A DNA stretch of 16,858 nt from Pseudomonadota bacterium (GCA_023432655.1 JAEYUK010000171.1:1-16858), one strand, 5' to 3'. Positions 7,116 through 13,332 are shown, numbered from the stretch's first letter. A program made the numbers and translations. The notes: generated by a model not told the origin, from the letters alone.

Positions 7116-7131
7116 TCTTTAGTTCAGCGCC
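7108..7131. terminator. Hairpin between convergent genes
   Basis: GGCGCTGA (7108-7115) pairs perfectly with TCAGCGCC (7124-7131) across an 8-base loop. It covers the YceI stop codon and ends 6 bases before the stop of the convergent Gly/Thr-repeat gene, so it could serve both transcripts. There is no proper T tract on either side, so it is a stable stem but not a classic intrinsic terminator. Confidence 0.55.
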
Positions 7132-7137
7132 TTAGAT

Positions 7138-7461
7138 TTATGGAGAAGGTGTAGTAGAGGGAGTCGTGGTTCCAGTTCCGGTGCCGGTTCCCATTCCTGT
7201 GCCTTGACCGGATTGAGCTCCTGTCCCGTTTGGTGTTGTCCCGGTGCCTGTGCCAAGTCTTCTCGTTTGTCGTCCTTGGCGCCTGTTTCTTTCTTCCTCT
7301 TGTTGTTCTATTACACTATCCGTTCCAGTTGCAGGGGCTGAATTGATTGAGCCACTGCCACCTACGGGGGCGGCACCTGGAGCAGGAGTCGTTGTTCCCC
7401 CTTGGGCCCATAGGGGAAGAGAAAATAAGGCGGTCAACGTAAAGAATAAAATTTTTTTCAT
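7138..7461 (-). CDS. Secreted low-complexity Gly/Thr/Pro-rich protein
   Basis: A 107-residue protein with a clear signal peptide (MKKILFFTLTALFSLPLWA, cut before QGG at about residue 20). The mature part has three zones: a Thr/Pro/Ala/Gly-rich start, a charged central patch (EQQEEERNRRQGRQTRRLG), and a long Gly-Thr tail ending in TTTPSTTPSP. It has no cysteine, no membrane helix and no recognisable domain, and is expected to be disordered. The ATG at 7461 is chosen over an in-frame ATG 33 bases upstream because GGAG lies seven bases before it and the signal peptide starts there. The repeats make frame errors easy, but the frame is intact. Such small repetitive exported proteins are usually lineage-specific; a role in the envelope or matrix is only a guess. 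Confidence 0.72.
   Translation of the reverse strand: MKKILFFTLTALFSLPLWAQGGTTTPAPGAAPVGGSGSINSAPATGTDSVIEQQEEERNRRQGRQTRRLGTGTGTTPNGTGAQSGQGTGMGTGTGTGTTTPSTTPSP
7141..7254 (-). repeat. Gly-Thr coding repeats
   Basis: The last 38 codons of the secreted low-complexity gene are built of imperfect six-base units coding Gly-Thr, broken by Met, Gln, Pro and Ser codons. Third positions vary between units (GGTACC-, GGAACC- and GGCACA-like), so this is a selected or old amino-acid repeat and not a fresh microsatellite. Confidence 0.6.
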
Positions 7462-7601
7462 ATAGTCTCCATTTTCAGAGTTTTGAACACTCATCTTACT
7501 TTTTCCTCTTTAGCTTCTTAACTTAACTCTTTATGGTTATTTATATTCCAAGATAAACAGGTATTTATTCGTTGTGTGATGAATATGAATAGACTTTTAC
7601 T

Positions 7602-7613
7602 TATAAAGTTTTC
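7602..7613 (+). promoter_or_regulatory. Candidate leaderless promoter -10 of the DUF488 gene
   Basis: TATAAA at 7602-7607 lies six bases before the ATG at 7614, and no Shine-Dalgarno sequence is present. No good -35 hexamer is visible at the usual distance. The rest of the 152-base gap between the divergent genes is AT-rich and shows nothing else clear. Confidence 0.3.
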
Positions 7614-8147
7614 ATGAAGAATAAAAAGATTATCTTCACCATTGGTCATTCCACTCATTCAACGCGAGAGTTTATAAAAATTCTCAAGGCCTATGATGTT
7701 GAGTGTCTGGTCGATATACGACATTACCCTGGATCACGTTATTGTCCTCAATTTGGTAAGGCGCGATTGAGAGCGAATCTTCGGCGCAATGGAATTGAGT
7801 ATGTTCATCTTCAAAGTCTGGGTGGTAGACGCAGGGTAGATAAGAACTCGAAACTCAATGATGGATGGAGAAGCGCTCAATTTCGCGGCTATGCTGATTA
7901 CATGCAGACTAATGAATTTCGTGAGGGTTTAAAAGAATTGATAGGGATTGCTAAGCATACGACCGTTGTCATCATGTGTTCTGAAGCAGTCCCCTGGCGG
8001 TGTCATCGCTCCATGGTAGGGGATGCTTTACTCGTTTCTGGATTTAATGTCGTTGACATCATGACATCGAAACTGTCGCGACCTCATCTTCTCACAGGCC
8101 ACGCAGATGTGAAGGGCAAAAAGATAACATATCCTCTTAGGTATTAG
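7614..8147 (+). CDS. DUF488 family protein
   Basis: A 177-residue cytosolic protein with the full DUF488 signature. TIGHSTHSTREF is at the start, then LVDIRHYPGSRYCPQF, YVHLQSLGGRRR, GWRSAQFRGYADYMQT and the conserved MCSEAVPWRCHRSMV block. The invariant Cys and His of the last block are present. The family is widespread; its fold is Rossmann-like. The biochemical role is not firmly known, though links to nucleic-acid or stress metabolism have been proposed. The length is normal. The start has no Shine-Dalgarno sequence, only TATAAA six bases upstream. Its stop is immediately adjacent to the stop of the convergent racemase gene, with no space for a terminator, so read-through antisense transcription between the two is likely. 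Confidence 0.92.
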   Translation: MKNKKIIFTIGHSTHSTREFIKILKAYDVECLVDIRHYPGSRYCPQFGKARLRANLRRNGIEYVHLQSLGGRRRVDKNSKLNDGWRSAQFRGYADYMQTNEFREGLKELIGIAKHTTVVIMCSEAVPWRCHRSMVGDALLVSGFNVVDIMTSKLSRPHLLTGHADVKGKKITYPLRY

Positions 8148-9218
8148 TTATAACACGATTTTATCTACGTAACGTGAGTTTAGCAAACTTAGGGCCCCCA
8201 TATATTTCAGTTCGAATTTCATTGTTGAACCTACAGGATACTTGTGTTGGGTCTTAGTCGTGTCAACGACAAGCATATCGGAACTGGCCCCGATGACTTT
8301 TATTTGTCTGTTTTTTGGGATTAAAAACTGAGGAGCAACATCGAGGACACCTATGTCGAGAATTGCTCTCCTGATATTTGTATTTCCGCTTTTATTTGGT
8401 TTGTGTTTCATCCCCAAAGGGTTTAACCCTAATTCCCCATAGGGCTCACTTGGTTTGACTGAAGCTTCAATAACCTGTGCTTCTAATTCAAAAGTAAATG
8501 GATACATACCTTTTAAGGTCTTATCGTTAACCAGATCTGCCCCAAAAAAGAGAGCTTCGCCAATACGGAAGTGATTGACCTCTTTAGGGAACACTTTGGA
8601 GTTTAAGAGAAGAGGAAGAGTGACGGTTGTTCCGCCAGATATAAATGGAAGAGATTTCTTAAATTCCTTTTCAATAATCATCTTATATTTGCACAATTCT
8701 TGAAGTTTTTCATTTGAAGGCATGACCCCGTGCAAGCAGTTGAGATTTGTTCCCAGGCCAATAACTTCAATCCCTTTCAAATTGTGTATTTGGGCATACA
8801 ATTGTGGCAGATCCTTGCCTTGAACGCCTTCCCTTAAATCGCCCATTTCAACCATAATGATGATCTTATGGATGACTCCTTGTTTTACCGCCTCTTTGGA
8901 GATCCCTTTGATCGTCTCATACTGGGTATTGAAACTTATATCTGCGTATCGAACCAGGTTTTTTAGAATGTTTTTAGCGGGTGGTTTAATATAAATTGTT
9001 TCAACGTGAGGATTTATTTCTTTGATGATTTTTAGATTCGAAAGTCGTGAATCACAGACTTGGGAAGGACCAAGATTTAGAACTTCTTTGAGAAATGTTC
9101 TATTGCCGCAGAGAAGTTTGGTAACAATGGCCCAATCAATACTGGCCTCTTTAAACTGGTTTTCAAGATAATCAAAGTTGTGACGAAGTCGATCTCGATA
9201 CAAATAGAGCTTTGCCAT
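8148..9218 (-). CDS. PLP-dependent amino-acid racemase, alanine/ornithine racemase-like (fold type III)
   Basis: A 356-residue cytosolic enzyme of the alanine-racemase N-terminal barrel family, close to ornithine racemase-type proteins. The N-terminus (LYRDRLRHNFDYLEN) and the PLP lysine K34 in AIVTKLLCGN are typical. SGGTTVTLPLL is a likely PLP-phosphate contact, and HFRIGEALFFG matches the family's C-terminal barrel motif. It would interconvert L- and D-forms of an amino acid; which one cannot be read from the sequence. The ATG at 9218 overlaps the stop of the upstream acetyltransferase gene by one base (TAATG), so translation is coupled. An in-frame ATG at 9230 (MASIM) is possible but less like the family N-terminus. 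It is convergent with DUF488 and has no visible terminator. Confidence 0.88.
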   Translation of the reverse strand: MAKLYLYRDRLRHNFDYLENQFKEASIDWAIVTKLLCGNRTFLKEVLNLGPSQVCDSRLSNLKIIKEINPHVETIYIKPPAKNILKNLVRYADISFNTQYETIKGISKEAVKQGVIHKIIIMVEMGDLREGVQGKDLPQLYAQIHNLKGIEVIGLGTNLNCLHGVMPSNEKLQELCKYKMIIEKEFKKSLPFISGGTTVTLPLLLNSKVFPKEVNHFRIGEALFFGADLVNDKTLKGMYPFTFELEAQVIEASVKPSEPYGELGLNPLGMKHKPNKSGNTNIRRAILDIGVLDVAPQFLIPKNRQIKVIGASSDMLVVDTTKTQHKYPVGSTMKFELKYMGALSLLNSRYVDKIVL

Positions 9219-9667
9219 TATGGATGCCATCTCATTTCAGTGTACTTGTTAGTAAAGCCCACTTGTTCGTAAAGTTTTTTAGCAGGATTCGCATGCTCCA
9301 CATGCAGAGCAATTGGAGCTTTGAGCTCTTCTTTAACGGCTTTTAAAAGTTTTTTTCCAACTCCCTGGCCTCTCATGTTTTTATCCGTGGCAATATAGAC
9401 AAGCAAATACTCTGGAACGAAAGTTTCCATTCTCGTCTTGCATAGGAAGACCACTCCTGAAATCTTTTTTATTTCGTTTTCGGCCACAAATATATGACCA
9501 CCTTTCTGTTCATCTAAAATATACTGAAGACATGCTTGTATATCTTGTACAGGGTCAGTGTACTGCTCTAAGGATTCAAAAAGAAAATTTACGAGTTGAT
9601 CTTGATAGGTTGTATCTTTGAGTTCTAAAGGATGAATTTTTTTTATTGTAATGTTTGTTGCCAGCAA
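9218..9667 (-). CDS. GNAT family N-acetyltransferase
   Basis: A protein of about 149 residues that uses acetyl-CoA to acetylate a primary amine. The acetyl-CoA pyrophosphate loop RGQGVGKKLL is complete (motif A), preceded by a YLLVYIATDKNM strand. HVEHANPAKKLYEQVGFTNKY is the usual C-terminal motif with the conserved Tyr. The start was set at TTG 9667, since AGAGG lies eight bases before it. The GTG at 9676 touches that ribosome binding site and is less likely. The gene is coupled to the racemase by TAATG, which suggests that the two act on the same or related amino acids. The substrate is unknown. Confidence 0.87.
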   Translation of the reverse strand: MLATNITIKKIHPLELKDTTYQDQLVNFLFESLEQYTDPVQDIQACLQYILDEQKGGHIFVAENEIKKISGVVFLCKTRMETFVPEYLLVYIATDKNMRGQGVGKKLLKAVKEELKAPIALHVEHANPAKKLYEQVGFTNKYTEMRWHP

Positions 9668-9682
9668 AACAGACACCTCTTT

Positions 9683-9723
9683 TATTTGTTGATGATTTAT
9701 TGATTTTCTTAAAATAACAAATA
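9683..9723. repeat. Inverted repeat upstream of the acetyltransferase gene
   Basis: TATTTGTT (9683-9690) and AACAAATA (9716-9723) are perfect 8-base inverted arms with 25 bases between them. They lie just upstream of the GNAT ribosome binding site and could be an operator or chance in AT-rich DNA. The rest of 9724-9890 shows only a small AGCTT/AAGCT stem. Confidence 0.3.
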
Positions 9724-9890
9724 GAGCTTAGTGCGACAAGCTATTGTGAACAAATGACATAGAAGTTATTTCACTTTATTTCGTTGGTTTGCGTCACATA
9801 TACGGTGCCATTATCTCTTAAGATAAGCGTTTCTATTTCAGGTAGTTGAGAGTTCAATGAAAAACTATCTGGCAGTGCCACTTTGCGCTC

Positions 9891-9920
9891 TTGAGAGCAA
9901 GTATTCTTCTAAGCTATATA
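9891..9920 (+). promoter_or_regulatory. Probable promoter of the deamidase-lipoprotein operon
   Basis: TTGAGA (9891-9896) and TATATA (9915-9920) are 18 bases apart, a fair sigma-70-type pair. A transcript would start near 9927, about 44 bases before the ATG at 9971. This lies downstream of an in-frame ATG at 9857, which supports the shorter start of the deamidase gene. Confidence 0.45.
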
Positions 9921-9970
9921 CTCCCAAGTTGAAGTCGATGTTTGAACATTTTAAACTTAGGGAGTCATTC

Positions 9971-10747
9971 ATGAAGAGTTTGGTGCTCATTGCGTTTCTC
10001 ATTTACGGACTCGGAGCCGAAGCTGTCACCGAAGATAGCATTCACTCCATAACGAGAGGAGGTGAGGGTGAGCCTCACTTAGTTAAGTTCAATTCAGGTG
10101 AGGTTAAATTTATCGAGCAAGATGAATCGCATATACTTGCGCAATATGAAAAGAAACTTAAAGTTTCGAAAAAGTTATCCCAAATAAGTTTTGACGAAAA
10201 AAATCTGTCGCTGGAAGAAACTGGTTTTGAACCTAGTCTCGTCCCTGATGGGGAAATCCAAAAAATCTTTCATAATTTTAATCCCTATATGAGAAGAAAA
10301 TCAGAATGCTCTGATCGGGCCCACGTCTGGGCCTGGGATGAATTCACGAGAAGCGGGATAAAATCTGAAAAAGCTTTTCTCATGCTCACCGACACTTATA
10401 TTAAACGCAACCGCTATAAGTGGTGGTTTCATGTAGCACCGATGTTCACAACTACTTCTGGTCAAAAAATGGTGATGGATTTTCAATTTCTCGATCGTCC
10501 GGTGACCTTTACGGAATGGAAAAATAATCTTGTGTTTAGTAAACGGGAATGCGTCACAGAATTTAGTTTTCTTGCCTACGATGCAGGTGCCGATCAAACC
10601 CAGGACTGCTACGTTAAGTTTGAACCCATGTACTACTACATCCCTGGGGATATCGGTAATCGCGAAAGAGGAAGAGGCAAAACCGGCTGGAGTAGCGGAG
10701 AAGTAAAAGCATCTCGTTCAAGAGCATTTTTTAAAGGGAGTCTATAA
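9971..10747 (+). CDS. Secreted protein-glutaminase-like deamidase (papain-fold, with pro-region)
   Basis: A 258-residue exported protein. The signal peptide is MKSLVLIAFLIYGLGAEA, with a cut after residue 18 (AEA). A polar region of about 80 residues follows and resembles a propeptide. The catalytic part has C113 in SECSDRAHVWAWDEF, H154 in KWWFHVAPMF and D170 in MVMDFQFLDRPVTF. The Cys-x-x-x-Arg-Ala-His block, the order Cys-His-Asp and the spacing (41 and 16 residues) resemble protein-glutaminase of Chryseobacterium (42 and 20 by my recollection). Such enzymes deamidate glutamine side chains in proteins outside the cell. The start is chosen for AGGGAG before the ATG and the signal peptide; a longer ORF from 9857 begins upstream of the probable promoter. 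The stop overlaps the next start (TAATG), so translation is coupled to the lipoprotein. The family call is from motifs and is fairly sure; the substrate is unknown. Confidence 0.78.
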   Translation: MKSLVLIAFLIYGLGAEAVTEDSIHSITRGGEGEPHLVKFNSGEVKFIEQDESHILAQYEKKLKVSKKLSQISFDEKNLSLEETGFEPSLVPDGEIQKIFHNFNPYMRRKSECSDRAHVWAWDEFTRSGIKSEKAFLMLTDTYIKRNRYKWWFHVAPMFTTTSGQKMVMDFQFLDRPVTFTEWKNNLVFSKRECVTEFSFLAYDAGADQTQDCYVKFEPMYYYIPGDIGNRERGRGKTGWSSGEVKASRSRAFFKGSL

Positions 10748-11454
10748 TGAAAGCGAATAATATGTTGGTACTTGTTACACTCCTTGGTCTCGTCTCCTGT
10801 GGAGGAGGTGGTGGCGGCGGTAGCGGAAGTTCTGGTAATGGCAATGGCAGCGTTGTCGTACAGACTCCTTCGTCTCAGGAAATGTCAGAAGCCACACCTG
10901 GAACTTATTATACCGTACTTCGACCGGTGAATTTTCATTCCAATGGCTTCATCCCATATGGGATGGCCACCTTCACTTTAAAAGGGGATCAACTCCAAGT
11001 AGACGTCAGTATGGATGACGATCAAAGAGTTCCTCATAGACAAAGCCTTCATATAGGAGCGCGTTGTCCAGGAGCCTCGGATGATACCAATGGTGATGGT
11101 TTAATTGACTACAACGAAGCGATCGCAGTTGTGGGCTCAGTTATTATGCCCCTGGATGGAGATCTAAATTCTCAGATGGGAGGTTCTGGTGTTTATCCCA
11201 GTGGGCCTGCTATGACATACAGTAAAATAGCATCACTGTCTAAAATCAATTCTGATTTGTGGAAGGCGGATGAAGATCCTTCAGATCATGTGATAAAATT
11301 AAATCCCGGGAAGAGTGTCGGTTTCGAAGGTAGGGTGGTGTTAGCTCATGGTACAACTCAGAACTCATTTCCCACCAGCCTTTCCTCTTTTAGAGGGGAG
11401 CCGGCCCATTTATCTCTGCCTGTTGTTTGTGGGGTCTTAAAGAAAATTGAATAG
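10747..11454 (+). CDS. Lipoprotein with an EF-hand calcium site
   Basis: A 235-residue lipoprotein. The signal peptide ends with LVSC, so C18 is the lipidated cysteine; Gly at +2 points to the outer membrane. A Gly/Ser/Asn-rich linker (residues about 19-36) follows, then a strand-rich domain (YYTVLRPVNFHSNGFIPYG and on). An EF-hand-type loop follows: D113-x-N115-x-D117-G118-x-I120-x-x-x-E124, all six key positions fitting calcium binding, though without the usual flanking EF helices being obvious. Two further cysteines, in ARCPG and VVCGV, could form a disulfide. No wider family is recognised. Its start overlaps the stop of the secreted deamidase gene (TAATG), so the two proteins are made together. 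It could be a binding partner, inhibitor or surface anchor of that enzyme. This is inference from position. Confidence 0.8.
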   Translation: MKANNMLVLVTLLGLVSCGGGGGGGSGSSGNGNGSVVVQTPSSQEMSEATPGTYYTVLRPVNFHSNGFIPYGMATFTLKGDQLQVDVSMDDDQRVPHRQSLHIGARCPGASDDTNGDGLIDYNEAIAVVGSVIMPLDGDLNSQMGGSGVYPSGPAMTYSKIASLSKINSDLWKADEDPSDHVIKLNPGKSVGFEGRVVLAHGTTQNSFPTSLSSFRGEPAHLSLPVVCGVLKKIE

Positions 11455-11463
11455 TTTTAAATT

Positions 11464-11496
11464 ATGTGGTCTCAAGTCGTTCTCTTGAGACCACAT
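11464..11496. terminator. Strong hairpin between convergent genes
   Basis: ATGTGGTCTCAAG (11464-11476) pairs perfectly over 13 bases with CTTGAGACCACAT (11484-11496), loop of seven bases. It starts 9 bases after the lipoprotein stop and ends 13 bases before the DUF1428 stop. No T tract follows directly; a T4 run comes 11 bases later. Probably it ends or stabilises both convergent transcripts. Confidence 0.65.
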
Positions 11497-11509
11497 CTCC
11501 CAGGTCTTT

Positions 11510-11860
11510 TTACTGATCCACTACTGTTTCGAACCCACCGTAAATCATTCTTGATCCATCAAAAGGCATGTTCGTGCCCATCTCTTTCATCTCAGGATCC
11601 TCCATCATCTTTTGGAACGCCTCATCTCGCTTTTCTTTCGATGGATATTCAATCCAGCTAAAAAGAATATCCTCATCTTCCTTGGCCTTAACCGCACCAA
11701 AAAAGTCAGTATTTTTCCCATGGGGTATATCATTTTGCCAGCACTCAACTACTCTTGTTGCCCCCAGTTCTTTAAATCTTCGGGCCGCTTTGGACGCGTG
11801 TTCAATATAGACCGCTCGATTTTTTCGTGGAACAGCAGTAACAAATCCTTCAACATACAT
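11510..11860 (-). CDS. DUF1428 family protein
   Basis: A 116-residue cytosolic protein of the dimeric alpha/beta-barrel type. The start MYVEGFVTAVPRKNRAVY, the middle block ATRVVECWQNDIPHGKNTDFFGAVKAKEDE, and the C-terminal GTNMPFDGSRMIYGGFETV are characteristic of DUF1428 (YbaA-like). Its function is not known. The length is typical and no key region is missing. The ATG is preceded by a strong AGGAGG, so the start is certain. It stands alone: convergent with the lipoprotein gene behind the 11464-11496 hairpin, and divergent from the putative small RNA and the M14 gene. Confidence 0.93.
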   Translation of the reverse strand: MYVEGFVTAVPRKNRAVYIEHASKAARRFKELGATRVVECWQNDIPHGKNTDFFGAVKAKEDEDILFSWIEYPSKEKRDEAFQKMMEDPEMKEMGTNMPFDGSRMIYGGFETVVDQ

Positions 11861-11963
11861 AATATCCTCCTGGATTTTTTATTCTCTCCTTTATTTTATT
11901 CGTGATTGTCACTCCTGTCTTTTAACTGTCTTTGTGGGTTTTTACTTAAGATACAATTCAGGA

Positions 11964-12086
11964 TAAAGGTCGGGCCTCTCCTATGAGAACTTTGTAGACT
12001 GTATTTAGTTCAGAGGAAGTAAGAAGAGTAAAATCGGATTACGGAATTTGAACAAAAATGGTCCTCGAAAGAGGGCCATTTTTTTT
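11964..12086 (+). ncRNA. Candidate small RNA (or attenuated leader)
   Basis: A textbook intrinsic terminator at 12057-12086 has no coding gene before it on the plus strand: the previous gene is on the minus strand and ends transcription elsewhere. Something must be transcribed toward it. TACAAT (11952-11957) is a good -10 with a weak -35 region, which would give an RNA of about 120 bases. I found no ORF with a ribosome binding site inside. It might instead be an attenuator of the M14 gene, which begins 22 bases after the T tract. The left end is uncertain. Confidence 0.42.
12057..12086 (+). terminator. Rho-independent terminator
   Basis: AATGGTCCTC (12057-12066), loop GAAA, then GAGGGCCATT (12071-12080) with one G-U pair, running into eight Ts (12079-12086). 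It is the only classic intrinsic terminator in the window. The GAAA tetraloop and T tract show direction plus; a shorter T5 on the other strand makes weak bidirectional action possible. Confidence 0.88.
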
Positions 12087-12108
12087 GTTTCTATGTTAAT
12101 CTTCTTCT

Positions 12109-13008
12109 ATGACAAATCCAAAAATATTGATCCCTTGGGGAAATGCTGAAAAAGAGTCCTGGCTTAACGAGCAATCAATTAAACGATCCTATAAAGATGA
12201 AGTCCTTTCCAAAATAGAGACTTTTAGGGAAACCTTTGATGTTCACCAATATGGCGCCCTCTCATATGATTCCGATCGCTACCCACTGTTTGTTATAAAG
12301 TCCTGGGACTTTGAAAAATCAAAGAAGACGATTCTTATTACTGGCGGCGTGCATGGCTATGAAACCAGCGGTGTCCATGGGGCTCTGGCCTTTATGAAGA
12401 GTGAAGCCCCTAAATACGCTCATGCCTTTAATTTTGTCTGTGCTCCCTGTTTAAGCCCCTGGGGTTATGAAACCATTAATCGCTGGAATCCACTGGCGAT
12501 TGATCCTAATCGATCTTTTTATCCTGATAGTCCCGCTGAAGAATGCCGTCATTTTTTGAAGTACATGAATTCTTTATCGCTTGATTTCTATGCTCACTTT
12601 GATCTTCATGAAACTACCGACACTGATAATACAGTTTTTCGACCGGCCCTAGAAAAAAGAGACGGAAAAAAACAGGAAATCTGGGACATCCCAGATGGCT
12701 TTTATGCAGTAGGTGACACTGAGAATCCTTGTCCTGATTTCCAACGAGCAGTAATTGAATCAGTAAGAAAGGTCACACATATTGCTCCTCATGATAAAAA
12801 TGGCATGATCATTGGAGTACCCATCGAGCAAGAAGGGGTAATCAATTATCCTTTAAAAAAGCTTTCTCTCTGCGCTAGCTTTTCAACGGCCAGGTACACC
12901 ACAACCACCGAAGTGTATCCGGATAGTCCAAAGATCACTGAGCAAGAGTGTGTAGAAGCCCAGGTTGCGGCGATCAATGGTGGTTTGGATTTTATTCTCC
13001 ATGCGTGA
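12109..13008 (+). CDS. M14-type zinc carboxypeptidase / succinylglutamate desuccinylase-aspartoacylase-like hydrolase
   Basis: A 299-residue cytosolic zinc enzyme without signal peptide. The zinc site is H82-x-x-E85 (GGVHGYETSG) with H167 (HFDLHETTD) as third ligand. R135 in DPNRSF and E268 in TTTEVYPD fit the substrate-binding Arg and catalytic Glu of the M14 family. It would hydrolyse an amide bond next to an acidic or terminal carboxyl group; the natural substrate is unknown. The length fits the short, domain-only members (M14 / AstE-AspA group). No Shine-Dalgarno sequence is present; TAATCT lies six bases before the ATG, so a leaderless start is likely. The last eight bases overlap the next gene. 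Confidence 0.88.
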   Translation: MTNPKILIPWGNAEKESWLNEQSIKRSYKDEVLSKIETFRETFDVHQYGALSYDSDRYPLFVIKSWDFEKSKKTILITGGVHGYETSGVHGALAFMKSEAPKYAHAFNFVCAPCLSPWGYETINRWNPLAIDPNRSFYPDSPAEECRHFLKYMNSLSLDFYAHFDLHETTDTDNTVFRPALEKRDGKKQEIWDIPDGFYAVGDTENPCPDFQRAVIESVRKVTHIAPHDKNGMIIGVPIEQEGVINYPLKKLSLCASFSTARYTTTTEVYPDSPKITEQECVEAQVAAINGGLDFILHA

Positions 13009-13237
13009 ACTCCGAAAGACGAAGATTGAAGGTAAGATTTATCTTTTTCCTGTGCCTGTAGTGAAGGAGAGGAAATACCTTGTTTTCTGCTCGAGTGATC
13101 AGGAAGCTCTAGAGGTCATTGAAGCTGTTCGTTCAGGTAAGGTGACGCATCCGGATTTAATCAGTTCTTACTTTATTTTTCTAACACTCCATACTGATAG
13201 AGAGACCAAGATTTTCGTTCCTAAAATTAATGGTTAG
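13001..13237 (+). CDS. Small protein of unknown function, overlaps the M14 gene
   Basis: A 78-residue soluble protein beginning MRELRKTKIEGKIYLFPVP. It looks like a small alpha/beta protein: strands IYLFPVPVV and YLVFCSS, a helix (DQEALEVIEAVRSG), and later strands. It has no signal peptide or membrane helix, and I do not recognise the family. The ATG at 13001 overlaps the M14 stop codon region by eight bases, so it is probably translated by coupling; there is no separate ribosome binding site. An in-frame ATG at 12965 would run further into the M14 gene and is less likely. The codon pattern is like its neighbours, so I take it as real. It may assist the M14 enzyme. Confidence 0.6.
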   Translation: MRELRKTKIEGKIYLFPVPVVKERKYLVFCSSDQEALEVIEAVRSGKVTHPDLISSYFIFLTLHTDRETKIFVPKING

Positions 13238-13323
13238 GATGACTCCCATAGAGGTGTCGAATTAATTCAGCCAATACCACTCGATGCACCAGTGATGAGT
13301 GCTAATTTTCTTTCCTTTGCCAT
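13227..13323 (-). pseudogene. 5' remnant of a short-chain dehydrogenase (SDR)
   Basis: On the minus strand ATG 13323 opens MAKERKLALITGASSGIG, the unmistakable start of an SDR with the TGxxxGIG NAD(P)-binding motif, and then stops at TGA (13269-13267). In the next frame the reading goes on as AELIRHLYGSHPNH and stops again at 13227. A two-base deletion after GIG would join these, since SDRs continue with a helix of this kind, but no SDR sequence is left beyond. AAGGAG, overlapping the stop of the upstream dehydrogenase gene, is intact. So an operon gene has been cut down to roughly its first 30 codons. The 3' end overlaps the tail of the 13001-13237 gene on the other strand. Confidence 0.68.
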
Positions 13324-13332
13324 AAATACTCC

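Noticed and set aside
7141..7254. Short regular repeats as a possible CRISPR or VNTR array
   Set aside because: The units are coding, imperfect and without spacers; they are Gly-Thr codons of a secreted protein.
7244..7465. Plus-strand open frame opposite the Gly/Thr-rich gene
   Set aside because: No ribosome binding site; a shadow of the repetitive minus-strand gene, which has a signal peptide and GGAG.
9857..9970. In-frame upstream extension of the deamidase gene from ATG 9857
   Set aside because: It has no ribosome binding site, lies over the probable promoter at 9891-9920 and would bury the signal peptide; ATG 9971 has AGGGAG and starts the signal peptide.
11612..11905. Plus-strand open frames opposite DUF1428
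   Set aside because: DUF1428 on the minus strand is clearly the real gene; the opposite frames have no ribosome binding site or recognisable domain.
11984..12060. Short coding frames within the candidate small RNA and on its opposite strand
   Set aside because: On plus only a four-codon frame after ATGAGAAC; on minus a 24-codon frame that begins in the terminator stem without a ribosome binding site.
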